NCBI RefSeq assembly: GCF_000196875.2 | Contig: NC_014532.2 | Location: 1,178,001 to 1,242,000 of the forward strand | Origin: Halomonas elongata DSM 2581 | GTDB taxonomy: Bacteria > Pseudomonadota > Gammaproteobacteria > Pseudomonadales > Halomonadaceae | DNA length: 64,000 nucleotides | Reading direction: 5' to 3' | Shown here: one piece after another, positions 1 to 10,138 of the stretch | Position numbering within the stretch: position 1 is the stretch's first letter | How the letters are laid out: the number at the start of each line of letters is the position of its first letter | Position numbers and translations under genes: made by a program | Notes under the pieces: generated by a model | Told to the model about the DNA's origin: nothing | Database searches by the model: none | What the model saw: only the letters and a program-made list of their open reading frames with translations

Positions 1-10
1 GTCAATTATT

Positions 11-38
11 AGCCCCGTGCTGTTGGGCAATTGGGGCT
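11..38 (-). terminator. possible weak terminator after the chromate transporter pair
   Basis: A 6-bp inverted repeat (AGCCCC / GGGGCT) with a 16-base loop lies just beyond the stop codon of the leftward chromate transporter gene and is followed on that strand by AATAATT. The stem is short and there is no true U tract, so this is only a candidate. Confidence 0.35.
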
Positions 39-48
39 TGACCCCATC

Positions 49-579
49 TCACCCCAGCAGCAGGGCGCCGTAGCCGATGCCGAAACACACGACCAGGGCG
101 GGATGTACCCGGGTCATCATGAGCAGGAGGGCGGAGATTCCCCCGATGATGGCGGTATGCAGCCAGCCGAGGGTGTCGAGTCCCTCGTCCAGGAAGGCCC
201 AGGTCAGGTAGGCCATCAGCACCATCACCACCGGACGGACCCACTGGCTCATGGCCTTGACCCGGGGCGAGTTCCGGTAGCGGTAGAGGGTGCCGAGGGC
301 AGCCAGCATCAGCAGCAGCGAGGGGGCGACAGTGGCCAGCACGGCGATCATCGCGCCGGGCACGCCGGCCACGTCGAAGCCGATGTAGCCGGCCATCTTG
401 GTGGCGATGGGGCTGGGCAGGGCATTGCCCAGTGCCAGGGTCTCGGCGAAGCCTTGCGAGCTCATCCAGCCGTACTTGCCGACCACCTCGTTCTCGATCA
501 GCGGGATGATGGCGGGGCCGCCGCCGTAGCCGACGATGTTGGGCATGAAGAAAGCCAGGAACAGTTGCCAGTAGATCAT
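49..579 (-). CDS. chromate transporter family protein, second half of a split pair
   Basis: A 176-residue membrane protein of the short-chain ChrA (CHR) family. It has the family glycine-rich segment (NIVGYGGGPAIIPL, residues about 12-25), the LGNALPSPIATKMAGYIGF motif and several hydrophobic segments. Long ChrA proteins export chromate by ion-coupled transport and contain two such halves; short ones act as pairs. The start ATG overlaps the stop of the upstream half (ATGA), so the two are translationally coupled. I rejected a longer upstream start because it would add an arginine/proline-rich extension lying inside the neighbour. The substrate is inferred from the family only. Confidence 0.85.
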   Translation of the reverse strand: MIYWQLFLAFFMPNIVGYGGGPAIIPLIENEVVGKYGWMSSQGFAETLALGNALPSPIATKMAGYIGFDVAGVPGAMIAVLATVAPSLLLMLAALGTLYRYRNSPRVKAMSQWVRPVVMVLMAYLTWAFLDEGLDTLGWLHTAIIGGISALLLMMTRVHPALVVCFGIGYGALLLG

Positions 580-1142
580 CGGGTGGACTCCTTGGCCGAG
601 GGGCGGCGCATGGGGCGCAACAGGGCAGCGATCAGGAGGGCGCCGATCACCAGGCCCGGATGCAGGCCCAGGCCATAGATCAGGCCGCCGGCGGCGATCC
701 CGAGTATTGTAGTGGCCAGCCACCCCAGGCCGGCCCGGGACTTGGCGAAGAAGTCGAGTGTCAGCTGGGCCATCATGACCATCACCACGGGAATCACGCC
801 CTGACCCATGCCCTGGACCCAGCGCTGGTCGCCGTGGCGGGCGTACAGGCCCAGCATGGCGATCATTGCCAGGATCAAGGGCACGGTGACGGCGACCACC
901 GCGTTGATGGAGCCCAGCGGGCCGCCCACGCGATAGCCGATGTAGCCGGCCATCTTGGTGACAATGGGGCCGGGCAGGGTATTGCCGATGGCCAGCACGT
1001 CGGCGAAGTCGTTATCGTCCAGCCAGGCGTGGCGCTGGACCGCTTCGCGACGGACCAGCGGAATCATCGAAGGGCCGCCGCCGAAGCCGAACAGGCCGAC
1101 GCGCAGGAAGGCCATGAAGAGTCGAGTCTGTCGTTTCCACAT
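576..1142 (-). CDS. chromate transporter family protein, first half of a split pair
   Basis: A 188-residue short-chain ChrA homologue. The family signature GLFGFGGGPSMIPLVRRE is near residues 14-31 and IGNTLPGPIVTKMAGYIGY near 45-65, followed by hydrophobic helices. It is the upstream member of a two-gene unit with the next leftward gene, overlapping it by four bases. The pair resembles one long ChrA split in two, so the halves probably form a heterodimer. It starts close to the end of the gamma-glutamyltransferase gene (2-base gap) and probably shares its transcript. Chromate specificity cannot be read from the sequence. Confidence 0.85.
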   Translation of the reverse strand: MWKRQTRLFMAFLRVGLFGFGGGPSMIPLVRREAVQRHAWLDDNDFADVLAIGNTLPGPIVTKMAGYIGYRVGGPLGSINAVVAVTVPLILAMIAMLGLYARHGDQRWVQGMGQGVIPVVMVMMAQLTLDFFAKSRAGLGWLATTILGIAAGGLIYGLGLHPGLVIGALLIAALLRPMRRPSAKESTR

Positions 1143-1144
1143 GG

Positions 1145-2776
<1,632 letters not shown>

Positions 2777-2810
2777 GCCATCTCCCATTGGCTTAAATCG
2801 TTTATAATAA

Positions 2811-2824
2811 AAAAATCGATTTTT
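2811..2824. promoter_or_regulatory. 14-bp perfect palindrome between ggt-like gene and gntR
   Basis: AAAAATCGATTTTT is a perfect dyad in the 127-base divergent region between the gamma-glutamyltransferase gene and the GntR-family gene. It overlaps the AT-rich stretch expected to hold promoter elements of the leftward genes. A position between a regulator and its divergent target fits an autoregulatory operator, but an A/T-rich palindrome can arise by chance. Confidence 0.4.
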
Positions 2825-2903
2825 CGGAAATCACTATGGCGTGGGAGTTGGCTAGGGTCAACCGAAGACGTACCCTGCGGAGGCGATCAGCCAGAGCGAT
2901 ATC

Positions 2904-3587
2904 ATGAGTACACCGAACGTCAGTGGGGCCGCTTCGCCCCCAACGGGCGCTACCGCCGCCAGCCGGGTCTTCGACGCCCTCAAGCAGGATCTGATTCGCG
3001 GGCGTTTCGCGGCAGGCGAGAAGCTCGCCATCGGCAGCCTGAAAACACGCTATCAGGTGGGACTCAGCCCCTTGCGCGAGGCGCTCAATCGCCTGGCCGC
3101 CTACGGGCTGCTGGAACAGGTCAATCAGCGTGGCTTTCGAGTGCCGCCCCTGAGACTCGATGAGCTGGATGACATCGCCGACCTGCGTAGCCAGCTCGAA
3201 TGCATGGCCTTGACCCAGGCTTTCCAGAACGGCGATGCCGAATGGGAGTCGCTGCTGCTGGCAGCGCACCACCGGTTGCGGCGTGCCGATGAGCGACCGC
3301 AGGAGGTGGAGGAGTGGGAGCAGGCGCACCTGCGCTTTCACCGGACCTTGCTGGCGCCCTGTGGCTCGCCATGGCTACTGCGCTTCATCGAGCAATTGCA
3401 CGATCAGTTCGATCGCTACCGCCGCCTGGCGCCGCCCAATCCCGAGGTTCGCGAGGTGCTCGATCGGCAGCATGGCGAACTGGTGCAACTGGCGATGGAA
3501 CGACGCATCCAGCAGGCCCGGGCGCTGCTCGATGAGCACATCGGCCTGTCGCATGGCGTGGCGCGGGGCGCCTGCTCGGCGTCCTGA
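2904..3587 (+). CDS. GntR-family transcriptional regulator with FCD ligand domain
   Basis: A 227-residue regulator. Residues about 20-85 form the winged helix-turn-helix: SRVFDALKQDLIRGRFAAGEKL, then SPLREALNRLAAYGLLEQVNQRGFRV, the classic GntR recognition segment. Residues about 95-220 are helical with the FCD pattern (ADLRSQLECMAL, RFHRTLL, EHIGLSHG with the terminal metal-binding-type histidine). FCD/FadR-type regulators sense small organic acids. It is divergent from the gamma-glutamyltransferase and chromate-transporter genes and probably controls them. Effector unknown. Confidence 0.9.
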   Translation: MSTPNVSGAASPPTGATAASRVFDALKQDLIRGRFAAGEKLAIGSLKTRYQVGLSPLREALNRLAAYGLLEQVNQRGFRVPPLRLDELDDIADLRSQLECMALTQAFQNGDAEWESLLLAAHHRLRRADERPQEVEEWEQAHLRFHRTLLAPCGSPWLLRFIEQLHDQFDRYRRLAPPNPEVREVLDRQHGELVQLAMERRIQQARALLDEHIGLSHGVARGACSAS

Positions 3588-3605
3588 GGTGCTGCCGGGC
3601 AGGGC

Positions 3606-4013
3606 CTAGGCCATCGCCCCTTCACGCCCGTCGTGATCGGGCGGCGGCTGGCAGACCCAATCCAGGGCGGCCCGCTTGTCGCGCACGCGGAAGGTGCGCA
3701 TCTCCATGGAGCGGAATACATGGTTCTCGATCCGCACCAGGTGGCGGATCCAGTGCTTGTCGCTGACCGTGGCGGCCCGGTAGTAGCGATCCATGTCGCC
3801 GATCTGTGTCAGGCCATAGCCGAGATCGCGGAGAAAGGCCGTGAAGGTCATCCAGCGGATATCGTCGATTTCGGCATAGAGGCTGATGCGCGGGTGGGCC
3901 TTCTTGGCCGACTCGATGGCGTCGATGGCCCGCTGCAGATCATTGGCATCGACTCGCCCGCCGACGCGCATTGCCACCACGTGATCGGCGCCCGAGGGCA
4001 ATAGTTCCAGCAT
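3606..4013 (-). CDS. SpoIIAA-like (STAS/SEC14-type) protein
   Basis: A 135-residue protein of the SpoIIAA-like family (also annotated as STAS/SEC14 domain). It begins MLELLPSGADHVVAMRVGGRVDA, then has a predicted alternating strand/helix pattern with ISLYAEIDDI and a C-terminal DKRAALDWV element typical of the family. Such proteins are small, soluble and of unknown function; a lipid-binding role has been proposed for relatives. A good ribosome binding site (AAGGAGG, eight bases before the ATG) fixes the start; the much longer upstream frame is spurious. It converges with gntR and is divergent from the zinc operon. Confidence 0.82.
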   Translation of the reverse strand: MLELLPSGADHVVAMRVGGRVDANDLQRAIDAIESAKKAHPRISLYAEIDDIRWMTFTAFLRDLGYGLTQIGDMDRYYRAATVSDKHWIRHLVRIENHVFRSMEMRTFRVRDKRAALDWVCQPPPDHDGREGAMA

Positions 4014-4240
4014 GGTTCGATCCTCCTTGGAGAGGCTTGAACGCGCCGGTGACCGGGAAACGCCCGGTGAACAGGCCGGTGCGACAATCGCCATGTATTC
4101 GGTGTTTCCCCACAGTATGGCACTGATCGGTTGACAGGCACGTCGACATCGGGTTCCGGCTGCGGCGTTTCGCCATGCATTCCGCTTGAGTGAGGTCATC
4201 CGTATCGACACGGGCATTGCCGGGGAGGGTGGTGTTTTTG

Positions 4241-4263
4241 TTATGTTATAACGTATATTATTT
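4241..4263. promoter_or_regulatory. candidate Zur operator upstream of COG0523/folE2 operon
   Basis: The stretch TTATGTTATAACGTATATTA contains ATGTTATA, which matches the left half of the known gammaproteobacterial Zur box (ATGTTATA-N-TATAACAT); the right half is degenerate. It lies about 40 bases before the COG0523 start codon, where a zinc-dependent repressor would block transcription. The two downstream genes are classical Zur-regulon members, which supports the call. Confidence 0.55.
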
Positions 4264-4298
4264 GCCGCGTTGCCATGTCGAATGAAGGAGGGACGACG

Positions 4299-5537
4299 AT
4301 GACCCATGTTCAAGACCCGCTGCCGGTTACCGTGCTGTCGGGATTCCTGGGAGCCGGCAAGACCACTTTGCTCAACCGCATCCTGGCCAATCGTGAAGGG
4401 CGGCGTATCGCCGTGATCGTCAATGACATGAGCGAGGTGAATATCGATGCCGACCTGGTGCGCGGCGACGGGCGTGGCGATGTTGCGCTGAACCGTGCCG
4501 AGGAGCGCCTGGTCGAGATGAGCAATGGTTGCATCTGCTGCACCTTGCGCGAGGACCTGCTGGAAGAAGTCGGGCGCCTGGCCCGGGAGGGGCGCTTCGA
4601 TCAACTGGTGATCGAATCCACCGGCATATCCGAGCCGTTGCCGGTGGCCGAGACCTTCACCTTCGAGGACGAACAGGGACGCAGCCTTTCGGATGTGGCA
4701 AGGCTGGATACACTGGTCACGGTGGTCGATGGCGTGAATTTTCTCGAGCAGTATCGCCGGGCCGACTCGCTCGAGGAGGCCGGGCAGAGCCTCGGCGAGG
4801 ACGACGAGCGCAACCTGGCCGATCTGCTGGTCGACCAGGTGGAGTTCTGCGATGTCCTGCTGATCAGCAAGGTCGACCTGCTCGAGGCCGAGCAACTGGT
4901 GGAACTCAAGGGCGTGCTGCGAGCCCTCAACCCGCAGGCCGAACTGATCGCCATGCGCCATGGCGAGGTGCCGCTGGACAAGGTGCTCGATACCGGCCTG
5001 TTCAGTTTCGAGCGCGCCAGTCAGGCACCTGGCTGGCTCAAGGAAATGCGTGGCGAGCACCAGCCGGAGACGGAAGAATACGGTGTATCGAGCTTCGTCT
5101 ACCGGGCGAGACGACCTTTCCACCCCCAGCGGTTCTTCGATCAGTTGCACGAGCGAGGTTTCGGCGACCGCTTGCTGCGTTCCAAGGGCTTCTTCTGGCT
5201 GGCCAGTCGGCCGCGTCATGCCGGCCAGTGGAGCCAGGCCGGCGGCATTGCGCATTACGGCCTGGCGGGCATGTTCTGGAAGGCCATTCCGGAGGAGCAC
5301 TGGCCCGATGAGCCGGCCTTTCGTCAACGCATCCTCGAGAAATGGCAAGAGCCGTTCGGCGACATGCGCCAGGAACTGGTCTTCATCGGCCAGAACATGG
5401 ACGAGGCCGAAATCCGGCGTGCCCTGGACGATTGCCTGCTCGACGACGATCAGTTGCAGGCAGGGCTGGATGCCTGGCTTGCTCTGCCCGATCCGTTTCC
5501 GAGCTGGAACATCGTCGATGAGCGGGAGGCATCATGA
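4299..5537 (+). CDS. COG0523-family GTPase, probable zinc metallochaperone (ZigA-like)
   Basis: A 412-residue G3E GTPase of the CobW/COG0523 family. Walker [10 protein letters not shown] is near residues 14-22, the metal-binding CXCC motif in [11 protein letters not shown], the switch/Walker B element IESTGISEP, and the guanine-specificity motif SKVDLLE. A CobW_C domain follows from about residue 265. The gene overlaps folE2 by four bases and has a Zur-like operator upstream. That context points to the zinc-starvation subgroup, which delivers scarce zinc to client enzymes, rather than to cobalamin synthesis. The start follows AAGGAGGG at good spacing; an ATG 24 bases earlier has no ribosome binding site. 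Confidence 0.9.
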   Translation: MTHVQDPLPVTVLSGFLGAGKTTLLNRILANREGRRIAVIVNDMSEVNIDADLVRGDGRGDVALNRAEERLVEMSNGCICCTLREDLLEEVGRLAREGRFDQLVIESTGISEPLPVAETFTFEDEQGRSLSDVARLDTLVTVVDGVNFLEQYRRADSLEEAGQSLGEDDERNLADLLVDQVEFCDVLLISKVDLLEAEQLVELKGVLRALNPQAELIAMRHGEVPLDKVLDTGLFSFERASQAPGWLKEMRGEHQPETEEYGVSSFVYRARRPFHPQRFFDQLHERGFGDRLLRSKGFFWLASRPRHAGQWSQAGGIAHYGLAGMFWKAIPEEHWPDEPAFRQRILEKWQEPFGDMRQELVFIGQNMDEAEIRRALDDCLLDDDQLQAGLDAWLALPDPFPSWNIVDEREAS

Positions 5538-6433
5538 TGTCTGAGGCGCTCGAGGATGTCGCAGCAGGTCGTACGGCGACGCATGGTGCGTTGAACTGGG
5601 TGGGCATGGACGGTATCTCCCTGCCGGTGCGCGTGGCCGAGCACCCCGTCGACGCACGGGTGGCGGCATCGGTCAGTCTCGATGATCCCGCTGCCAGGGG
5701 CATTCATATGTCCCGGCTCTATCTGCTGCTGGAGGAACTGGCGGAACGCGAGCTCGAGGTGTCGCGAATCGCCGGGCTACTGGAGAACTTCCTGGCCAGT
5801 CACACCGGGCTTTCCCGTCGAGCGCGACTTTTCCTGACGGGCGAGCTGACATTGCGGCGGCCGGCGCTGGTCAGCCCGCTGGCAGGTTGGAAGGGCTATC
5901 CCGTCGCGCTGCGAAGCTGGCGCGAAGGCAACAGCGTCGAGACGCAGCTTGAGCTGAAGGTCGGTTATTCCTCGACTTGCCCATGTTCGGCGGCGTTGGC
6001 GCGCCAACTGATTCAGCAGCAGTTCGACCGGGACTTCGGCGACGAGTCCCTCGACCATGCCGCGATACGCGACTGGCTGGGCGAATCACATGGCATTCTG
6101 GCCACGCCCCACAGTCAGCGCAGCGAGGCGCGGATCACGGTGCGGCTGGCCGATGGAGTCGATGCGCCGCCCTGGCTGGACTTGATCGACAGTGTCGAGG
6201 CAGCGCTGGGGACAGCGTTGCAGACGGCGGTCAAGCGTGTCGACGAGCAGGCTTTTGCCCTGGCCAATGGCCAGAACACCATGTTCTGCGAGGACGCCGC
6301 CCGTCGGTTGCACCAGGCGCTGAGCGAGGCATCGGGGATTGCTGGTTTCCATGTGCGGGTCGTGCACGCCGAGAGCCTGCATGCGCACGATGCGGTGGCT
6401 GAGACGCAAGCTGATTGGTGGTGGCGAGACTAA
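5534..6433 (+). CDS. folE2: GTP cyclohydrolase IB (FolE2)
   Basis: A 299-residue enzyme of the GCYH-IB/COG1469 family, which converts GTP to dihydroneopterin triphosphate, the first step of folate (and queuosine precursor) synthesis. The conserved STCPCSAAL segment (about residues 145-153) contains the metal-ligand cysteine, and the C-terminal segment with [13 protein letters not shown] is characteristic. Unlike FolE1, FolE2 can use manganese or iron and replaces the zinc enzyme during zinc starvation. Its coupling to a COG0523 GTPase and the upstream Zur-like site fit that role. The start follows GGGAGG and overlaps the upstream stop. Confidence 0.95.
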   Translation: MMSEALEDVAAGRTATHGALNWVGMDGISLPVRVAEHPVDARVAASVSLDDPAARGIHMSRLYLLLEELAERELEVSRIAGLLENFLASHTGLSRRARLFLTGELTLRRPALVSPLAGWKGYPVALRSWREGNSVETQLELKVGYSSTCPCSAALARQLIQQQFDRDFGDESLDHAAIRDWLGESHGILATPHSQRSEARITVRLADGVDAPPWLDLIDSVEAALGTALQTAVKRVDEQAFALANGQNTMFCEDAARRLHQALSEASGIAGFHVRVVHAESLHAHDAVAETQADWWWRD

Positions 6434-6434
6434 C

Positions 6435-6479
6435 GAAGCAATGATTTATTGTTGCGCTCACGACATGAATCAGTGCTTC
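6435..6479. repeat. short palindromic intergenic repeat, copy A
   Basis: An imperfect hairpin directly after the folE2 stop. GAAGCA pairs with TGCTTC, then after one mismatch TGATTTAT pairs with ATGAATCA (one wobble). The arms TGATTYATTG-TGCGCTC and GACATGAATCA are the same as those bounding the longer element at 39141-39273, so the two are copies of one repeat family, here with the centre deleted. It may also serve as the end of the folE2 transcript. Confidence 0.65.
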
Positions 6480-6538
6480 TCCGACAGTGACGGAACTCAG
6501 CAAACTGTCTATGTTGATGTTCTACACAACAGGAGCTG

Positions 6539-6671
6539 AGGGGACGCTGAACAAATCGACGAGCGAAGCGCACGGAGCACAGGAACCGGAGCCTATGGGG
6601 TATAGGTGAGGATGCCGAGCACCGCGCAACGCAGTGATTTGCCCGCGCAGGCATTTGTGCAGTGTTTCCCT
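6539..6671. repeat. 133-bp MITE-like element with terminal inverted repeats
   Basis: The ends AGGGGACGCTGAACAAAT and, on the other strand, AGGGAAACACTGCACAAAT match at 15 of 19 aligned positions. The interior is also roughly self-complementary (GCGCACGGAGC... against GCGCGGTGC...) and is centred on the hairpin CCTAT-GGGGT-ATAGG at 6592-6606. No coding frame is convincing. It ends nine bases before the VOC gene and appears to have taken the place of that gene's normal leader. Confidence 0.6.
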
Positions 6672-6679
6672 GAACCGAT

Positions 6680-7093
6680 ATGCAGCCCAGAATCAGCATG
6701 ATCACGCTCGGTGTCGAGGACATCGAGCGGGCGGTACGTTTCTATGAGCAGGGACTCGGCTGGCCGCGGCTCGAGTCGCCGCCGGAAGTGGCTTTCTTCA
6801 CCCTGAACGGCACCTGGCTGGGGCTCTATGGACGCGAGGCCCTGGCCGAGGATGCCGGCATGACTGCGGGAGACAAGCCGGCATTCGGTGGCGTGGCGCT
6901 GGCCCACAACGTGACGAGCGAGGCCGAGGTGGACGCAGTGCTGGCGCAAGCGGTCGAGGCCGGGGGCAGTCTGGTCAAGCCGGGGCAAAAGGTCTTCTGG
7001 GGCGGTTATTCCGGTTACTTCGCCGACCCCGACGGCCACCTCTGGGAAGTCGCCCATAATCCCTTGGTGTGGATCGGCCCCGAAGACCCATGA
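6680..7093 (+). CDS. VOC (glyoxalase/bleomycin-resistance) superfamily protein
   Basis: A 137-residue protein with two beta-alpha-beta-beta-beta halves. It begins ISMITLGVEDIERAVRFYEQGLGWPR and ends with YFADPDGHLWEVAHNP, where DPDGxxxEV is the usual VOC C-terminal metal-site motif (metal-ligand Glu in WEV). Family members include glyoxalase I, dioxygenases and antibiotic-binding proteins; the substrate cannot be told here. No ribosome binding site is visible before the first ATG, nor before a second ATG 18 bases in, probably because the upstream repeat abuts the gene. Confidence 0.85.
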   Translation: MQPRISMITLGVEDIERAVRFYEQGLGWPRLESPPEVAFFTLNGTWLGLYGREALAEDAGMTAGDKPAFGGVALAHNVTSEAEVDAVLAQAVEAGGSLVKPGQKVFWGGYSGYFADPDGHLWEVAHNPLVWIGPEDP

Positions 7094-7102
7094 GCCTACC
7101 CC

Positions 7103-8407
7103 TTATCCCGACAGTACCCGGGGCAGCCACAGGGCGATCTCGGGCCAGACACTGATGATCAGCGCCGCCAGGCACATCAGCGCAAAGAACGGCGCCGCCG
7201 CCAGGGCCACGCGGCTGATACTCTCGCCGGTCAATCCCTGGAGCACGAAGAGATTGAAACCCACCGGTGGGGTGATCTGCCCGAGCTCGACCATGATCAC
7301 CAGGAAGATGCCGAACCACAGCGGGTCGTAACCGGCCTGGATGATGATGGGCAGGGTGATGGGCAGGCTCATCACGGTGATCGAGATGCCGTCCAGGAAG
7401 AGTCCGAGCAGGATGTAGAAGAGCGCCATGGCCAGCAGCAGGGCGATCGGCGAGAAACCCTGCCGGGCAATCCAGCTTGCCAGCTCGCTGGGCAGGTGCA
7501 GGTAGCCCATGGCCGTCGACAGCATGGCGGCGGCCACCAGCAGGCTGCAGACCATGACGGCGGTGACCAGGGCGCCGCGCAATGCGGAGAGGAACAGGCC
7601 GATGCTCAGCTGGCGCTCCGCGGCGAGCAGGATCAGGGTGGCGCCGCAGCCGATGGCGGCGGCCTCCGATGGGGTGGCGATACCCGTGTAGATCGCGCCG
7701 AGCACCACCACGACCAGGCCGAGTACCGGGGCCAGCAGGCACAGGGCCTGCCAGGGCGTGGTCGAGTCGGCCACTTGCCGGGGCGCGAGGGAGGGGCGCG
7801 CCAGGCAGCGCAGCATGACATAGCCGATGTAGAGCATTGCCACGACCAATCCCGGCAGCACGCCGGCCATGAACAGCTTGCTGATCGAGACTTCGGCCTG
7901 AACGCCATAGACGATCATGACGATCGACGGTGGGATCAGCAGCCCCAGGCTGCCGGCGCCGGCCAGCGAGCCGATCGACAGGCGGCGGTCATAGCCCCGG
8001 TTGGCGAGTTCGCGGGTGGTGATCTTGCCGATGGTCGCCGTGGTGGCAGCACTGGAGCCGCTGACGGCGGCGAACAGCGTGCAGCCCAGTACGTTGGTGT
8101 GCAGAATGCCGCCGGGCAAGTACCGGGTGAGCGGCGTCAACCCTCTGAACAAGCGCTCGGCGATATCCGAACGGAAGATCAACTCTCCCATCAGGATGAA
8201 CAGCGGAATCGCCGAGAGCTCCCAACTGTTGGCGGCACGAAAGAGGATCTTCGACAGGATCAGTCCGATGCGCTCGAAGCCGAAGTCGCCCAGCCCCCAG
8301 AGCGATAGCATCGCGACGATCACCAGGCCGGCGAAGATCCAGCTACCCAGCGCCAGCACGCCCAGCAGCAGGGCAAGCACGCCAAGTCCTATCAGTAGCG
8401 TATCCAT
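7103..8407 (-). CDS. dctM: TRAP transporter large permease (DctM family)
   Basis: A 434-residue inner-membrane protein with about 12 hydrophobic segments. It carries DctM signatures such as IPLFILMGELIFRSDIAERLFRGL and the loop GSSAATTATIGKITTRELANRGYD, plus the second-half repeat QITPPVGFNLFVLQGL. This is the sodium-driven channel subunit of a tripartite TRAP uptake system, for which the periplasmic binding protein and small subunit are encoded just upstream. Its start abuts the DctQ stop without a gap. TRAP systems import organic acids or compatible solutes such as ectoine; the substrate here is unknown. Confidence 0.93.
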   Translation of the reverse strand: MDTLLIGLGVLALLLGVLALGSWIFAGLVIVAMLSLWGLGDFGFERIGLILSKILFRAANSWELSAIPLFILMGELIFRSDIAERLFRGLTPLTRYLPGGILHTNVLGCTLFAAVSGSSAATTATIGKITTRELANRGYDRRLSIGSLAGAGSLGLLIPPSIVMIVYGVQAEVSISKLFMAGVLPGLVVAMLYIGYVMLRCLARPSLAPRQVADSTTPWQALCLLAPVLGLVVVVLGAIYTGIATPSEAAAIGCGATLILLAAERQLSIGLFLSALRGALVTAVMVCSLLVAAAMLSTAMGYLHLPSELASWIARQGFSPIALLLAMALFYILLGLFLDGISITVMSLPITLPIIIQAGYDPLWFGIFLVIMVELGQITPPVGFNLFVLQGLTGESISRVALAAAPFFALMCLAALIISVWPEIALWLPRVLSG

Positions 8408-8956
8408 TCATGACTCTCCGCTGTCGAAGGTGGCGCGTTCGACCAGAATCCTGAGCGTCCGGACGACGAGGATCAGGCACAGCAGATACAGCCCGAGCAG
8501 CACGGCACCCTGGGGGATCCAGAGAGGCGTTTCCGCCAGGGTCTCGCTGACGATGCCGCGGGCATGGCTGCGCTGGACGGCGATGGTCCAGAAATGTGCC
8601 AGCCAACCGAAGACGAGCAGGGTGGAGACGCTGGCGAAAAGCTCGAACGGCCAGCGCCAGCGTTTCGGAAATCGCTCGAGCACCAGCGAGACGCGGATCA
8701 GCCCGCCCTGTTCGAGGGCGTAGGGCAGACTGAGAAAGGTCATGGCGGCGACGCTGTAGCCGATGAACTCGTCGAGAACGAAGGTCGAGTGGCCGAACAG
8801 TCGCAGGGCGATCTCGAGCAGGATGTGGCCGAGCATGTAGACGATCAACAGCATGCCGAGCCAGGCACCGAGCCTGGCCAGCCCTGAGGCGAGCTGGCCG
8901 AGTCGGCTGGTGAGTGTTTCGAGCGGGCCCCGGGGATGTGCGGGCGTCGTGGACAT
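8408..8956 (-). CDS. dctQ: TRAP transporter small permease (DctQ family)
   Basis: A 182-residue protein with four predicted transmembrane helices (LGAWLGMLLIVYMLGHILLE, SVAAMTFLSLPYAL, LFASVSTLLVFGWLAHF, AVLLGLYLLCLILVV). The segment EFIGYSVAAMTFLSLPYALEQGGLIRVSL is the typical DctQ motif. It joins the large subunit to form the TRAP membrane complex. The start overlaps the stop of the upstream binding-protein gene. Two tandem ATGs occur; the second is used here and the first would add one residue. Confidence 0.9.
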   Translation of the reverse strand: MSTTPAHPRGPLETLTSRLGQLASGLARLGAWLGMLLIVYMLGHILLEIALRLFGHSTFVLDEFIGYSVAAMTFLSLPYALEQGGLIRVSLVLERFPKRWRWPFELFASVSTLLVFGWLAHFWTIAVQRSHARGIVSETLAETPLWIPQGAVLLGLYLLCLILVVRTLRILVERATFDSGES

Positions 8957-9981
8957 CATTCAGACGCCTGGGTCTGGTTGAACTCGTCGAGAATCTTCTG
9001 GCCACGCTCGCCGATGTTGTCGAGCCAGTTGTCGACGACCGGGGTGGCGGCTTTTTCCAGTTCGGCGCGGAACGTATCGCTAATCGGGTCGTGAATGGTG
9101 ACGTCGTGCGACTCGAGCGTTTCGTAATTCTGGGCGACGCGCTGCTTGACGACCTCCCAGTTGTGCTCGTCGGTCTCCTTGGCGGCCTGTCTGATGGCTT
9201 CTTGCTGAGACTCGTCGAGCGATTCGAAGGCGTCGCGATTCATGTGCACCATGTTGAGCGGGATGGCGTACTGGATCGCGCTGAAGTCGCTCAGGTGTTC
9301 CCAGAAACTGCTGTTGGCGCCGGATTCCGCCGAGGTCAGCACGGCTTCGATGCCGCCGGTGGCCAGTTGGGGCACGACGTCGGCCCAGGAGAGCTTGACC
9401 GGGGCGGCCCCGGCATTGCGCAGGATCTCGGTGCCGTTGCGGTCGTAGGTGCGGATCTTGAGATCCTGCAAGGCCTGCATGTCGGTGACGGGCTCTTTCG
9501 ACCAGATGCCGCTGGCCGGCCAGGGAGAGGCGTAGAGCAGCACCTGGTCATTGTCGTTGAAGACCTTCTTGTATTCCGGACGCGCGATCTCGTAAAGGCG
9601 CCTGGCCGATTCGACGTCATCGGCGAGGAAGGGCAACGACGACAGCAGGAAGATGGGGTCGATGCCGCCGAGGGTGCCGGACAGGCTGTCGGCGATCTGC
9701 ACGGCGTTGTCGGCGACCGCGTAGAAATGATCGCCGGATCGGAACCCGAGCGAGGCTCCTGTGTGCAGGGTGATGTCGACCTCGCCGTCGGTCAGTTCCT
9801 CGACGCGCTTGATGAACCAGGCGTCACCCTCGGCGTGGATCGAGCTGGCATTGTATTCGTTGGAAAAATCCATCCGGGTGGCGGCCTGGGCGTTCAGCGT
9901 CAGACCGCCGACGCTCATGCCGGCGATGAGGGCGCAAAGGGCAGCGCGACGGGACAGGGCGCTCTGCAGGGAATCGATCAT
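8956..9981 (-). CDS. dctP: TRAP transporter substrate-binding protein (DctP family)
   Basis: A 341-residue periplasmic protein. The N terminus (RRAALCALIAGMSVGGLTLNAQA) is a signal peptide with likely cleavage after AQA near residue 33. The mature part has the DctP fold markers GDAWFIKRVEELTDGEVDITLH, DLKIRTYDRNGTEILRNAGAAPV (including the substrate-carboxylate arginine, IR) and a TGGIEAVLTS segment. It captures the substrate and delivers it to DctQM. It is the first gene of the dctPQM unit; the only long leader of the set lies upstream. Confidence 0.92.
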   Translation of the reverse strand: MIDSLQSALSRRAALCALIAGMSVGGLTLNAQAATRMDFSNEYNASSIHAEGDAWFIKRVEELTDGEVDITLHTGASLGFRSGDHFYAVADNAVQIADSLSGTLGGIDPIFLLSSLPFLADDVESARRLYEIARPEYKKVFNDNDQVLLYASPWPASGIWSKEPVTDMQALQDLKIRTYDRNGTEILRNAGAAPVKLSWADVVPQLATGGIEAVLTSAESGANSSFWEHLSDFSAIQYAIPLNMVHMNRDAFESLDESQQEAIRQAAKETDEHNWEVVKQRVAQNYETLESHDVTIHDPISDTFRAELEKAATPVVDNWLDNIGERGQKILDEFNQTQASE

Positions 9982-10138
9982 GGAGGCAGTCCTTGTAGAT
10001 TGTTATCAAATGCTTGTCGTTTCAGCTTCCGGGATTTGGGCCCGGCAAGGAAGGCGCCGATACGACAGGTGATGTCTTCATCACGACAAGCCTAGTCGGA
10101 CGGCGCGCCTCACTGTTGGGCATGCCTTCGTCGTTACT

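Noticed and set aside
3606..5348. A 580-codon leftward protein reaching across the zinc operon
   Set aside because: Only the last 135 codons resemble a known family and they have their own strong ribosome binding site; the rest is antisense to the COG0523 gene.
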